Part shown: positions 15,259 through 26,000 of the stretch, in pieces
How positions within the stretch are numbered: position 1 is the first letter of the stretch
Layout of the letters: every line of letters begins with the position of its first letter
Origin: Micromonospora sp045209745
Lineage (GTDB): Bacteria > Actinomycetota > Actinomycetes > Mycobacteriales > Micromonosporaceae
Assembly: GCF_045209745.1 (NCBI RefSeq)
Contig: NZ_CP109273.1
Coordinates: 4,960,001 to 5,024,000 of the forward strand
Reading direction: 5' to 3'
DNA length: 64,000 nt
The notes under the pieces: generated by a model
What the model was told of the DNA's origin: nothing
Seen by the model: only the letters and a program-made list of their open reading frames with translations
The model's database searches: none
Translations under genes and position numbers: made by a program

Positions 15259-17619
15259 CTATTCACCCCTTCCGGTGCGAGGATCGGTGGAGTTCGCGCC
15301 GGCGGCCGGGTCGACGGCCACGATCCGCACCTCCGTCGTGTAGCCAGCGCCGTGACCGTCGGTCAGCCAGGTCTGGCCGACGTCCGGCAGCATCTCGGAG
15401 ACGGTGAAAGTGGTCTGCCGCGCCTCGGCCGTCCGCCGTACCGCCTTGGCGAACAGATTCACCAACACCAGGCTGGTGAAGTCGACGAAGACCGGCTTGT
15501 CCTCGACCGGTACCTTGTAGAACGCTCTCTCCGGCAGGCCCAGCTCGGCGCGCCAGGCGCGAGCCGCCAGGAAGCGGTCCGGCTCCTTCTTGATGGACGC
15601 CCACCGTAGGTCGGTGGCGTCCAGCGTCCACGACTCGCGCGCGAGCACGAGCCGATCGATGGCGATGCGGGGCCGGTGCGCAGCGGGTGGCAGCGGCTTG
15701 AACCCGTTCACCGTGGCGGCCGAGAGCAGCTCGCCCGCCACTTCGAGCAGGTCGAAGCGCCGGACACCGTCGCGGGTACGGACCGCCAGTCGGCCGTCGG
15801 TGCGCTCCACCACGAGGCGTGCCGCCGGCAGCGGCTCTCCCGGGGTGCCGCCGGCGTCCGGGTGCAGCGACCAGTACGTGTACTGGGGCGACAGCAACGC
15901 CGACGGCGGGTAGGTGCGGGAGTTCACCGCCTGCCAGTGCTTCGGCGAGGACAGGTAGATTCGTCGGTCGCCGTGGTCCGCCTCGTCCGCCCGGAACAGC
16001 CAGGACGGATCCTCGTGCTGCTCGACGAAGAGGCGGCTCTCGACGGTGTTCGATGCCAGGTGCAGCTCGCCGAGGACGAGCAGGAACTCGCCGCGGGTCA
16101 CCGCCTCGGGTCCGTCGGCGGCGATCATCAGGTCCGGAGCGTGGTGGACGGCAGCCGCCCAGGCCGGCTCCGGGGCCGCGAAGAGCTCGGCGACCCGATC
16201 CGCGATGTCCTCGGCACGTACCCGGTGACAGGGCGTGTCGACGGAGGGCCGCAGGATCTCCTGCCACCGGCGTTGAAGTTCCGCGGCGACCCTCGCCACC
16301 GGTCGTGGCAGCTCCCGGAGGGAGAAGGCCAACTGCGGGGTGGCGGCCGCGACGACCGCCGCCAGCGACGGCGGGGTGTCGCCCGAGCGCGCGCGCACCG
16401 CCTCGTACGCGTCGTCGAAGATCGTGCGGTACTCGCGCGTCACCTCGGCGACGAACCAGCGCGCGCTCTGCAGCAGCAGCGCCAGCGGCGGGGCCAGCGC
16501 GTCGAGGACCGTGGTGCCGAGGCGGACGTCCACGTCGCGCACGGTGTCCTCGTAGAGGATGGTGCGTCCGGCGTAGGTCTGCCCCGGCCGCCGGGCCGCC
16601 TGCACCCCGGCGATCTCTTCGAACACCCCGGCGGCGTGTTCCAGCGCGACCACGAGCTTCGCCTCGTCGCCGGCCGCCGCGGCGACCGCGTCCCGGGCGT
16701 CCAGAAGGCGGCCCACGCGGGTCAGGACGTCCCTGCGCACCACCGGGTCGCCCACCCGGTCGAGCCGCTCGATCAGCTCCCGCTCGGGGTGGGCGGAGAC
16801 CGCCACCTCCAGGCCCAGGTGCAGGAGCCCACGCTCCCGCAGTGTGACGAGCTGGTCGAAGACGTCCTGCTCGGTGGGGAACTCGGGGTGGCCCGACCAG
16901 AGGAAATCGTCGGCGATCTCCCGGGCGGTCCTCGCGCCGTCGCAGAGGCCGATGAGCTCGGCCTCCGCCTCGGTCAGCTGAACCGGCGGCCGGCTGCTGC
17001 GGTGCAGCGTCCGGCCGACGAGGTCGAACGAGCTGACCCGGCGGGGCGGCAGCCACGGCAACAGCTGCGGGTCCTGCTCCAAGGCATGCGCCACGGCGTC
17101 CACCGCCCAGACCTCGAAGTAGGTGGTGCGTCGGGCGAGGAGGTCGAGGCCGGAACTGACGCGGGTCGCCGCGTCGTCGGCGGACCAGTGCGCCCAGCCG
17201 ACCGGACCGAAGAAGCCGATGGTGTCGTTCTTGACGCAGTAGCGCTGCCAGTAGCTGGCGATCGCCGACTCGTGGTTGCGGCCCCGGACGTTGCGCGGTT
17301 CCCCGGCGGCGGCCTTGTCGACACAGTCGGCGATGAGTGCCCGGTTCTGCCAGGCCACCGCCTCGCGGAACGCCGGGTCGCGGGCGATGTGCCGGATCTG
17401 CTCCGACAGTTGGGCCGTCGCGCGCTCATAGGCGGCCTGGTAGTCCTCGCGGCTGCCCTCGCCCGTCGCGGACCGGTCGGCCGCCGACGCCAGCTCGACG
17501 TTGCTGAGGCGTCCGACCTCGGCCGCGGGGAAACCGGCGCTCCGCAGCACCGACTGCTTCCAGATCGACCAGTCGCTGCCGCCGAGGCGGAGCAGGTGCT
17601 CGGCCGTCACCGCCGCCAC
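15259..17619 (-). CDS. LanB-like lantibiotic dehydratase (glutamylation-type domain only)
   Basis: This 786-residue protein resembles the N-terminal domain of class I lanthipeptide dehydratases (Lant_dehydr_N). The clearest signature is KNDTIGFFGPVGW at 130-142, preceded by the typical conserved NHESAIASYWQRY region; later blocks such as the DGARTAREIADDF helix and FVDFTSLVLVNLFAKAVRR also fit. In that family this domain uses glutamyl-tRNA to glutamylate Ser/Thr side chains; related stand-alone proteins (PEARLs) use aminoacyl-tRNA to extend peptides. The roughly 300-residue SpaB_C-like elimination domain is not encoded here or nearby. No lanthipeptide cyclase or clear precursor is in the operon. 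The gene lies between the PKS and the split NRPS module in tight coupling, so it probably acts on the carrier-bound chain or a hidden peptide. The function is inferred. Confidence 0.8.
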   Translation of the reverse strand: MAAVTAEHLLRLGGSDWSIWKQSVLRSAGFPAAEVGRLSNVELASAADRSATGEGSREDYQAAYERATAQLSEQIRHIARDPAFREAVAWQNRALIADCVDKAAAGEPRNVRGRNHESAIASYWQRYCVKNDTIGFFGPVGWAHWSADDAATRVSSGLDLLARRTTYFEVWAVDAVAHALEQDPQLLPWLPPRRVSSFDLVGRTLHRSSRPPVQLTEAEAELIGLCDGARTAREIADDFLWSGHPEFPTEQDVFDQLVTLRERGLLHLGLEVAVSAHPERELIERLDRVGDPVVRRDVLTRVGRLLDARDAVAAAAGDEAKLVVALEHAAGVFEEIAGVQAARRPGQTYAGRTILYEDTVRDVDVRLGTTVLDALAPPLALLLQSARWFVAEVTREYRTIFDDAYEAVRARSGDTPPSLAAVVAAATPQLAFSLRELPRPVARVAAELQRRWQEILRPSVDTPCHRVRAEDIADRVAELFAAPEPAWAAAVHHAPDLMIAADGPEAVTRGEFLLVLGELHLASNTVESRLFVEQHEDPSWLFRADEADHGDRRIYLSSPKHWQAVNSRTYPPSALLSPQYTYWSLHPDAGGTPGEPLPAARLVVERTDGRLAVRTRDGVRRFDLLEVAGELLSAATVNGFKPLPPAAHRPRIAIDRLVLARESWTLDATDLRWASIKKEPDRFLAARAWRAELGLPERAFYKVPVEDKPVFVDFTSLVLVNLFAKAVRRTAEARQTTFTVSEMLPDVGQTWLTDGHGAGYTTEVRIVAVDPAAGANSTDPRTGRGE

Positions 17620-17638
17620 CCCCGATTCTGCCGCCGGG

Positions 17639-20600
17639 TCATCGGCCCGCTCCCAGTCGGCGCAGTTCCTCGATGAAGCTGCCGAGGGTGGGGTAGTCGA
17701 AGATGGCGCCGATGCTCAGGTCCACACCGAAGCGGTCCCGGACCTGTGACATCAGCTCCACGGCGATCAGCGAGTCGCCGCCCAGCGCGAAGAAGTCCTG
17801 GTCGTCGCCGAGGTCGACGACACCGGTCGCCGCCGTCCACAGTTCGCGGACCTGGTCGGCCAGCTCGGCCGGCGCCGCTGTCGGCTCCGCGATCGCCGGC
17901 GCCGGTGGCGGTTCGGCGATGGCGGACGCCTGTTCCGGCATCGCCGACGGGACGGTGGCCGCCGGCGTCGACGGGCCGTGCCGGTCGGTCGCCGGTCCGG
18001 GTGGCCGCGGAACGGGTACCGGCCGTCGTGCCCGCGTCTCCTCCCGCGCCGCCGTCGTCCACAGGTCCGCGGACGACGGCTCGGGACGACCGTCGCGGAA
18101 CCGGCGAACCGCCACCTGTCGGGGTGTGCGCGCCGCCAACAGGGTCATCAGCAGGTCGACACCGATGTCGGGCGGAATGCCCACGCTCTCGGCGGCGCCG
18201 TCGGCGGCCCCCCGAGGTGACACCAGGGCGGCCGGGTCGGTGGCGCGGCGCATGGTGAAGCCCCGCACCTCGACCAGCACGGTGCCGTCCTCGTCGAGGA
18301 CGTCGAGGTCCGCCATGATGCTGTTGGCCGGGGCGTCCGGCCGGCGGCGGATGTGACTGAGGATGCGACCCGGCAACCGGCCGTGCACCACCACCGAGCG
18401 GTACATGAAGGGGACGTGGATGTCGTCCTTGTCCAGGTCCCGTACCGACGTGGTGGCGGCGTCCATCAACGTCGGGTGGACCGCGTGTCGAAGGGCCTCG
18501 TCCTGGTAATCCTCGGGCAGCGCCAGGACCAGCAGTTGGCTGTCACCGGCCGGGTGGGCCTGGACCTGCTGATAGGTGCGCCAGCGCGGGCCCAGCGTGA
18601 ACGCCTGCCGGTCGGTGCCGAACGGTGGCAGGGGGCGGTGCTCGGTCAACGTGGCGCGCAGTTCCGCCAGGTCGACGTGGCGCGGTGCCGGAGCGTCCGC
18701 GTCAGGCCGCCACGCGGCGACCCGCCCTCGTACGTGGGTCTGCACGTCGGTGGGGGAGGACGTGGTCAGCGGTGCCGAGGAGACCGCGAAGGTCCAGTTC
18801 TCGCCGTCCGGGTGGAAGGCCACCTCCACCCGCCGCGGCGAGGTCAGCTCCAGCATCCGCTGGAACACGACGTCGTTCAGCTGGACCGGCTCGTCCGCCC
18901 CGTCCAGGATCTCGGCCCGGAAGGCGTCGACGACCAGGTCGAGGTGTCGGGTGCCCGGCACCACCGGCACGTCGCCCAGCCGGTGTTCGTCGGTCACCGG
19001 GTCGTTCTCCGCGCTCAGCACCGTCTGCCACCGGCGAGCCGGAGCCTTTCCCGCGGCGGAGAGGAGCATTCCGCCCGCAGCCATGCCCACGCTTCGCCAC
19101 GCCGGCCAGTCGATGCTCAGCAGGCGATCCGCGACGAGGGGCGTGTCGCGCACGAAGGTGTCCAGATAGGCGTTGGCCGCGGCGTAGTCGGCACCCCCCG
19201 ACTGGCCTCCCAGCGCGGCCCTGCTGGAGAAGCAGACGAAGAAGTCCAGCCGTTGGCGTTTGGCGAACACCGACTCGAGACTCAGCGCACCGGCCATCTT
19301 GGGCGCGAACGTCGCCTCGCTGTCCGCCGCGTCGGTGAACTGGACCGTGCCGGAGCCGATCCGGCCGGCCAGATGCAGGACACCGTTGACGGGCCCCCAC
19401 CGGCTGGTCACCTCGTCGACCAGGTGACCCAGTGCGAGGGCGTCCGCGACGTCGCAGCCGTGGGTCTCCACCGTCGCGCCGAGCGCGCCGAGTTCGTCGA
19501 CCACCTCGCCCGGCACCGACCCGCTGCGCCCCACCAGGACGAGAACCGGCTGCTGACCGGTCCTCGCGAGACCGCGGGCCACCTCGATGCCGAGCCCTCC
19601 ACCGCCGCCGGTGATCAGGTACACGCCGTTACGCCGGACCGTCGGTGACGTACCGGAGACCACCTCGAGCCGCCGCTCGGCGGGCACCCACCTGAGTTCG
19701 CCGCGCAGTGCGACGACCGGCGATCCGTCCTGGTCCGCCAGCTCCGCGGCGAGGTCGTCGTCAGCCACCCGCTCGCCGAGGTCGATCAGTCGTACGGTGA
19801 GTCGTCGGTCCTCCTCCGCAATGGTCGCGGCCAACGGCGGCAGCAGGGCGTGCTCCGGGCGTACGCCCTCGGCGCCGCTGATGTCGACGGCCTGGCGGGT
19901 CAGTACGACGATCCGAGCCCCGTCGGCCACACCAGAGACCCGGGACACCAGCCGCGCCACCTCGTGCAGCTGTCGGAAGGGGCGCTGGAGCGCGGCGACA
20001 TCGGTGCGTTCGGCAGCCGTACCGGAAAGACCCCACGCGTGCACCAGCATGAGCGGCTGCCGGCCGGCAGCCGCGACGTCCCGCAGCAGGTCACCCAGCT
20101 CAGCCTGACGTCGGGCGGGCAGGTGGAAGGAGCGCTCGGACGAGCCGGACTCCCGGGCGGCCGGGACGGGCACCATCCTGATCCCGGCCCGTTGCAGGGC
20201 AATGGTCAGATCGCGCGCCCGGTCCTCCTCGGCCAGCAACAGCGCGTACGGCGCGGTGTCGGAGCTGCCGTCCGCTCGGTGGGGCGCCGGTATCCAGCAG
20301 GGCACCGAAAACGGGGACTCGTCCACGGGGGTGTCGCCGGTCAACTGCTCCTCCGTCGGGTCGTCTGTGTCGGGTGCCGCCACGCTGTGATCCCTCTCGG
20401 ACGTCGGTGCGGTGTCGGGTGCGGGGGATGTCGGCTCCACCGCAGCGGTCGCGGGCGGGTCCGCCCAGAACCGCTCCCGCTGGTACGGGTAGACCGGCAG
20501 CGGCGTACGGACGACCTGTCGCCCGTGACCCACCGCGTTCCAGTCCACGTCGTGGCCGTCGGTCCAGACGGCAGCGAGGGAACGCAGAACTGCACTCTGG

Positions 20601-23086
20601 TCCTCGCCCGGGTTCGGCCGCCGGGGCGGCAGGGACGCCACAGCCAGGTGGCCCTCGTCGGCCAGGGCGCGGTGCGACCGGCTCAACGACGTGAGGGTCT
20701 GGCCCGGCCCCACCTCGATCAGCATGTGCGGCCCCTGGGTGAGCAGATGCTCCAGCGCGGGTCCGAAGAGCACCGGTTCGACGAGCTGATCGGCCCAGAA
20801 CGTCGGGTCCGTCGCCTGCTGCGCGGTCATCGTCGCGCCGGTGGCGGCGGAGACGATGGGGATACGCGGCGCGCGCAGCGCGACGTCGCCGAAAGCGGAG
20901 CGGAACTCGTCGGCCGCCTCCCGCATGGCCTCCGTGTGGAAGGCGTGCGCGGTGCGGATCGGCCGACTGCGCAGGCCGCGCTCCCGCAACGTGCCGGCAA
21001 GGCCGTCCAGCGCGTCGCGCGGACCGGCCAGCACGGTCTGTCGGGGCCCGTTCACCGCCGCGATCCCGACCTCCACCGACAGCAGATCGGCCAGGTCGTC
21101 GCAGTTGGCGGCGACCGCGAGCATGCCACCCGCCGGCATCCGGTTCATCGCCCGCGCGCGGATCGCCACCAGCGCGACGGCGTCGGAGAGACTGACGACC
21201 TCGGCGACGGCCGCCGCGGTGAGCTCGCCGATGCTGTGGCCCAGGAGGCGGTGCGGCACGACGGCCCAGGAGCGCCACAGTTGCGCCAGGGCGTACTCCA
21301 CCGCGAACAGCAGCGGCTGCGCGACGACGGTGGCCGCCAACTGGGTGTCGTCGCCCGTACGCCAGGCGTGCGCGACGTCCGTGCCGGCCGCCGAGAACAG
21401 GTGCAGCGTCTCGTCGAGCGCCTCGGCGAAGCGTGGCTCCTGCTGATACAGGTCCTGCACCATGCCGGCGTGCTGAGCGCCCTGCCCCGGAAAGAGGAAG
21501 GCCAGTTCCCGCCGGTCTCCGGAGCCCCGGACCACGGAGTTGACGTCGCCTGCGGCGAGGCCGGTGACCGCCTCCGCGGCGTTTTCGGCCAGCAGGGCGG
21601 CCCGGTGCGGATAGGCGCGGCGGCCGTGTTGAAGCGTCGAGACGGTCGCCGCGAAGGTCCGCTCACCGTGGTCGGCCAGATGGCTTCTGAGCCGTTCCTG
21701 GTAGGTGTCCCGGGCGGTGGTCGTCGCTGCCGACCAGACCAGCAGGCGAGGCCGGGCGACGGCGGGCTCGGCCACCCGTAGGGGCGCTTCCTGCAGCACC
21801 GCGTGGGCGTTGGTCCCGCCGATGCCGAGGGAGCTGACGGCGGCCAGCCGGGGCCGGTCGGAGCGGCGCGGCCAGGGGGTGGGTTCGCTCGGCAGGTGGA
21901 AGGGCGAGCCGTCGAGCTCGAGCTTGGGGTTGACGGCGCTCACGTTGATGGTGGGCGCGATTCGCTCCCGCTCCAGGCTGAGCACGGCGCGGATGAACGA
22001 GGTGACACCCGACGCGTGCCCCAGGTGACCGACGTTGGCCTTGACGGAGCCGAGGGCCACGGTGCCGTCACCCGGGTGCCCCAGTCGGCGGTACGCGGCC
22101 AGCAGGGCCGCGACCTCGATCGGGTCGCCGAGCATCGTCCCGGTGGCGTGCGCCTCGACCAGCCCCACGTGGTTCACGTCCGCCCCGGCCATCATCATGG
22201 CCTCCAGCACCACGTTGGTCTGGCCGGTCACGCCGGGGGCGGTGAAGCCGACCTTCCGGGCGCCGTCGTTGTTGACGGCGGTGGCCCGCACGACGGCCCG
22301 GACCGCGTCACCGTCGGTGAGCGCCTGGGAGAGCTTCTTGAGCACCACGACACCCACGCCGCTACCGAAGATCGTGCCGCTGGCGGCGGCGTCGAACGGC
22401 CGGCAGTGCCCGTCCCGGCTGAACGGTCCGTCCATCGCCCACCGGTACCCGTGGGTCACCGGCATCTCGACCTCGACGCCGCCGGCGAGAGCGATCTCGC
22501 ACTCCCCGTTGCGGATGGCGGCCACCGCCTGATGGATGGCGACCAGCGAGCTGGAGCACGCGGTCTGCACACTCATCGCCGGCCCGGTGAAATCCAGCTT
22601 GTACGACACCATGGTGGCCAGCGAGCCAAGGTTGTTCCAGGTGCCGACCGCGAGTCCGGTGATGCCCGTGGGCGTCCCCGGCTTCGGGCGCAGGTAGAGG
22701 TCGACGTACCGGTTGGTGCCGGCGGCGCCGAAGACCCCCACGTCGGTCACGGAGTCCGGGTTGTAGCCCGTGTTCTCCACGGCGGCGTGCGCCGTCTCCA
22801 GGAACAGCCGCAACTGCGGGTCGCTGGTGCGTGCCTCCCGCGCGGTCATCCCGAACAGCGCCGCGTCGAACATGTCCAGCTGCGCGGCTTCGGCGACCGC
22901 CCGCACGTACGTCGGATCGTCCAGGGTGGAGCGGGGGACTCCGGCAGCCAGCAGCTCGTCCTCCGACGGGAAGCGGACAGACTCCCGACCCGCGCTGAGG
23001 TTCTGCCAGAGCTGCTCCACGTCGTCGGCGCCGGGGAACCGCCCGGCCATGCCGATCACCGCGATGGGCTCGAGTTCATCGGTCAT
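17639..23086 (-). CDS. Type I polyketide synthase, KS-AT-KR-DH-ACP
   Basis: This 1815-residue synthase has one module. The KS (about 6-435) has the catalytic Cys177 in TACSSS, His313 in EAHATGT and His354 in NVGHLGHASG. The AT (about 528-830) has GHSIGE (Ser618) and HAFH (714-717), which predicts malonyl-CoA. The KR (about 900-1390) has the NADPH loop TGGGGGLG and an active Ser/Tyr pair in SSRAALGG and ADYAAANAYLD. A hot-dog DH domain follows (about 1405-1680) with HRLGDVPVVPG and HPTLMDAATTS, where the usual HxxxGxxxxP has Asp for Gly and DxxxQ has Thr for Gln. After a Pro/Ala-rich linker comes an ACP with FFALGGDSL. The KR-before-DH order is unusual for cis-AT modules. ATG at 23086 has AGGGAGG 7 nt upstream and overlaps the NRPS stop by 11 nt. 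Confidence 0.95.
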   Translation of the reverse strand: MTDELEPIAVIGMAGRFPGADDVEQLWQNLSAGRESVRFPSEDELLAAGVPRSTLDDPTYVRAVAEAAQLDMFDAALFGMTAREARTSDPQLRLFLETAHAAVENTGYNPDSVTDVGVFGAAGTNRYVDLYLRPKPGTPTGITGLAVGTWNNLGSLATMVSYKLDFTGPAMSVQTACSSSLVAIHQAVAAIRNGECEIALAGGVEVEMPVTHGYRWAMDGPFSRDGHCRPFDAAASGTIFGSGVGVVVLKKLSQALTDGDAVRAVVRATAVNNDGARKVGFTAPGVTGQTNVVLEAMMMAGADVNHVGLVEAHATGTMLGDPIEVAALLAAYRRLGHPGDGTVALGSVKANVGHLGHASGVTSFIRAVLSLERERIAPTINVSAVNPKLELDGSPFHLPSEPTPWPRRSDRPRLAAVSSLGIGGTNAHAVLQEAPLRVAEPAVARPRLLVWSAATTTARDTYQERLRSHLADHGERTFAATVSTLQHGRRAYPHRAALLAENAAEAVTGLAAGDVNSVVRGSGDRRELAFLFPGQGAQHAGMVQDLYQQEPRFAEALDETLHLFSAAGTDVAHAWRTGDDTQLAATVVAQPLLFAVEYALAQLWRSWAVVPHRLLGHSIGELTAAAVAEVVSLSDAVALVAIRARAMNRMPAGGMLAVAANCDDLADLLSVEVGIAAVNGPRQTVLAGPRDALDGLAGTLRERGLRSRPIRTAHAFHTEAMREAADEFRSAFGDVALRAPRIPIVSAATGATMTAQQATDPTFWADQLVEPVLFGPALEHLLTQGPHMLIEVGPGQTLTSLSRSHRALADEGHLAVASLPPRRPNPGEDQSAVLRSLAAVWTDGHDVDWNAVGHGRQVVRTPLPVYPYQRERFWADPPATAAVEPTSPAPDTAPTSERDHSVAAPDTDDPTEEQLTGDTPVDESPFSVPCWIPAPHRADGSSDTAPYALLLAEEDRARDLTIALQRAGIRMVPVPAARESGSSERSFHLPARRQAELGDLLRDVAAAGRQPLMLVHAWGLSGTAAERTDVAALQRPFRQLHEVARLVSRVSGVADGARIVVLTRQAVDISGAEGVRPEHALLPPLAATIAEEDRRLTVRLIDLGERVADDDLAAELADQDGSPVVALRGELRWVPAERRLEVVSGTSPTVRRNGVYLITGGGGGLGIEVARGLARTGQQPVLVLVGRSGSVPGEVVDELGALGATVETHGCDVADALALGHLVDEVTSRWGPVNGVLHLAGRIGSGTVQFTDAADSEATFAPKMAGALSLESVFAKRQRLDFFVCFSSRAALGGQSGGADYAAANAYLDTFVRDTPLVADRLLSIDWPAWRSVGMAAGGMLLSAAGKAPARRWQTVLSAENDPVTDEHRLGDVPVVPGTRHLDLVVDAFRAEILDGADEPVQLNDVVFQRMLELTSPRRVEVAFHPDGENWTFAVSSAPLTTSSPTDVQTHVRGRVAAWRPDADAPAPRHVDLAELRATLTEHRPLPPFGTDRQAFTLGPRWRTYQQVQAHPAGDSQLLVLALPEDYQDEALRHAVHPTLMDAATTSVRDLDKDDIHVPFMYRSVVVHGRLPGRILSHIRRRPDAPANSIMADLDVLDEDGTVLVEVRGFTMRRATDPAALVSPRGAADGAAESVGIPPDIGVDLLMTLLAARTPRQVAVRRFRDGRPEPSSADLWTTAAREETRARRPVPVPRPPGPATDRHGPSTPAATVPSAMPEQASAIAEPPPAPAIAEPTAAPAELADQVRELWTAATGVVDLGDDQDFFALGGDSLIAVELMSQVRDRFGVDLSIGAIFDYPTLGSFIEELRRLGAGR

Positions 23087-26000
23087 CCCCCGACCTCCCT
23101 TTCCGGTCCTGGTTCAACTGGGTTCGGACGGCCCGGCGTCGGTCACCGGCACTCCCGAGCCCGGCCGCGGAACGCAGGGGCGCCACCGGCCCGGCAGCCG
23201 CGTCCGCTCCGGCGAGCAGCGCGCTGACCTGGCGAACGGTCGGATGTGCGAAGAACGCCGTTGCCGGAGGCGGATCGGGCATCGCATCGGCCAGCAGCGC
23301 GTGCACCTGCAGCAGCCTCATCGAGGTGAGACCGGCTTCGAAGAAGTGCTCGTCGAGACCGATCTGCCGGCCGATGACCCCGGCGATGAGATCGCCCAGC
23401 CAGCGTTGGGTGTCGGTGGCCGGGACGTCCCGGCCACGCTGCCGCACCGCCGTGTCGCCGGTGCCCGTGGGTGAGAGTTCGGTGGGGTGGAACACCACCT
23501 TGTGATTGGCGCTGGTGGCGAGGCGGTGCCGGATGTCGATCCGGGCAGGCACGGCGTGCCTCGGCAGCAGCGACAGCAGGTGCGATCGCAGCGCCTGCGG
23601 GTCGATCGTGGCTTCGGGCCGGGGGACAACCTGCAGGGCCAGGACAGGTCCGGCCGCGGTGGCGATGGTCCCGGCGACGGCCTGTGCCACCGGACCCGCG
23701 CGCAGCGCGGCGCTCTCCACCTCGGCCAGGTCCAGGCGGTGACCGTCGACGTCGACCTGGCGGTCCCGCCGGCCGACGAACTGGACCCCGCCGTCCGGGT
23801 CGACGCGGCCGACATCGCCGGTCCGGGAGGCCGGTCGACCGTCCGGGCCGGTGACGAAGCGGTCCGCCGGTCGACCGTCGTCCAGGTATCCCTCGGCGAG
23901 CAGGGGACCCGTCACCACGATCTCGCCGGGCTCACCTGTTCCGACGTCCCGGTCGTCGTCTGCCAGGACCAGCAATTCGTTGCCCGCCACGCCGCGTCCG
24001 TGCGGCAGCACCTCGTCGTCGGCCCACTGTGCCAGCGCCTCCTCGGCTGACTCGCCGTGACCGATCACCTGACGGCAGGCGGCCAGCTGCGGCGTCTCGG
24101 TGGTGCCGTAGCCGTTGACCACGGCGGCCGGGGTCAGCTTCCGCAGCCGCCGGACCAGCCCGGCGGTCAGTGGTGCGCCCCCACTGAGCACGAGCCGCAG
24201 CATGTCCAACCGGACCTGGGGCGCGGAGTGATGCGCCGCGACGAGCATCTCCAACAGCCCGGGGGTGGCGTGCAGCACGGTGACCCGCTGATCGGCGAGG
24301 AAGCGCAGCAGTGCGGCCGGGTCGGCGAGCACCGCCTCCGGGGGCACCGCGACGCTCGCCCCGGCGTGCAATGCGACGAGCAGATCGCGCAGCACCGGGT
24401 CGTGACCGATCCCGCCGACGAGCGCGAACCGGTCCGCGGCGGTCGGCCGGAACGTCGCCCCGTACCAGGCAAGCGCCGCGCTCAACGGCTTCGGACCGAC
24501 CACCACGCCGGCCGGGCGTCCGCCACTGCCCGAGGTGAAGAGGATGTGACTCGCGCCGGGCAGCGTCCGCGGCTCCGGCACGCCGCTGCGGAGCGCGGGC
24601 GCCGCGAGCGGTTCCGACGGTACGTCGATCACGGCCGCAGGCTGGAGCTGTTGCTGCTGTTCGGCCAGGCGAGCTTCGGGTAGGGCCGCGTCGACCAACG
24701 CGAGCACCGCCCCCGCGCGCCAGCCGGCGAGCAGCGCCGTCGCCAGACCAGCGCTGCGGCGGCCCCGGATCTCCACCACCTGCCCCGGCGTGACACCGGC
24801 GGCGCTCAGCCGGGCACGAAGGTCCTCGACGGCGGCGTCGAGCACGCCGTAGCTCAGTGGACCCTCGACCGTGTGCAGCGCGGTGTCGTCACCGCTGCCG
24901 CGCAGGGCCCGTGCCGGCGACCAGGCGTCGGCACCTGCGATGGCCGGTGCCGGGTCGGCCAACGGCGAGTGCGCCCGCCGGTCCGCGCTGACCAGGGAGA
25001 CCGCCCGCGGCGACACGTGGGCGTCGATCAGCATCTGGTCGAGGACGAGTAGGCACTGATCGAGCAGCTCCCGGGCCACACCCGGCCGGACCCGGTCCTC
25101 GGCGCGGACCAGCTCGAGGCGAAACCCGTCGGTGTCGCGGTGCAGGTAGAGGTTGAGGTCGAACAGCGCACCCGTTCCCGGCGCCGGCTGCGCCCGCACC
25201 TCGACATCCGGAAGCCGGGGCAGCTCAGCGCTCTGCGTGAGGTCGTTGAACCAGACCTGGAACAACGGATTGCCGAAAGGACGTACGGGCAGGTTCAGCT
25301 CGGCGAGCAGGGCGTCGAAGGTCGGGGTGGCGTGAGTGATGGCGCCGACGTGGCGGTCGCGGACATGACGCAGGACGTCGAGCAGATCGGAGCGACCACC
25401 GGTCTCCAACACCAGCGGGACGGTCTCGATCAGGAAGCCGACCACCTGGTGCTCCGTCTCCGTGCGACGCCGACTGGCCGGCATACCGATCACCACCTGC
25501 TCCGTCGCGCTCCAGCGCGTCAGGACCACGGCCAGGCAACCCAGCAGGAGCACCGCCGGAGTGAAACCGTGTGTACGCAGGAACCGATCCACCCGGCTCG
25601 TCCGCTCGGCACCCAGCGCCACCTCCTGCTTCGCGCCGCGTAACGAGGGGGCCATCGGCTGAGCGACCGGCAACTTTGGCGTGTCCCGCACCTCGGCCAG
25701 CAGGTCCTGCCAGTAACGCAGGTCGGCTCGCCAGGCGGTGCCGCCCACCAGCCGGTTCTCGGCCTCGGCGTACTCGGCGAAGCTGGGGGCGGGATCGAAG
25801 GTGGGTGCCTTCCCGGCCGAGCGGGCCGCGTACGCGGTGGCAAGATCGGCCACGACGATGTCCGCCGTGGCCTGGTCGGAGATGATGTGATGCATCGAGA
25901 GCACCAGGCACGCGTCCGTGGTGTCGGCCGAGCGCAGCAACCCCGCCCGCAGCATGGGCGCTTCGTCCATCGGGATCGTGACCGCCGCGAGCCGGCGTAC

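Noticed and set aside
15263..17676. Very long open frames antisense to or out of frame with the LanB-like gene
   Set aside because: They are shadow frames caused by GC-rich third positions; they are extremely Arg/Gly/Pro-rich and contain no domains.
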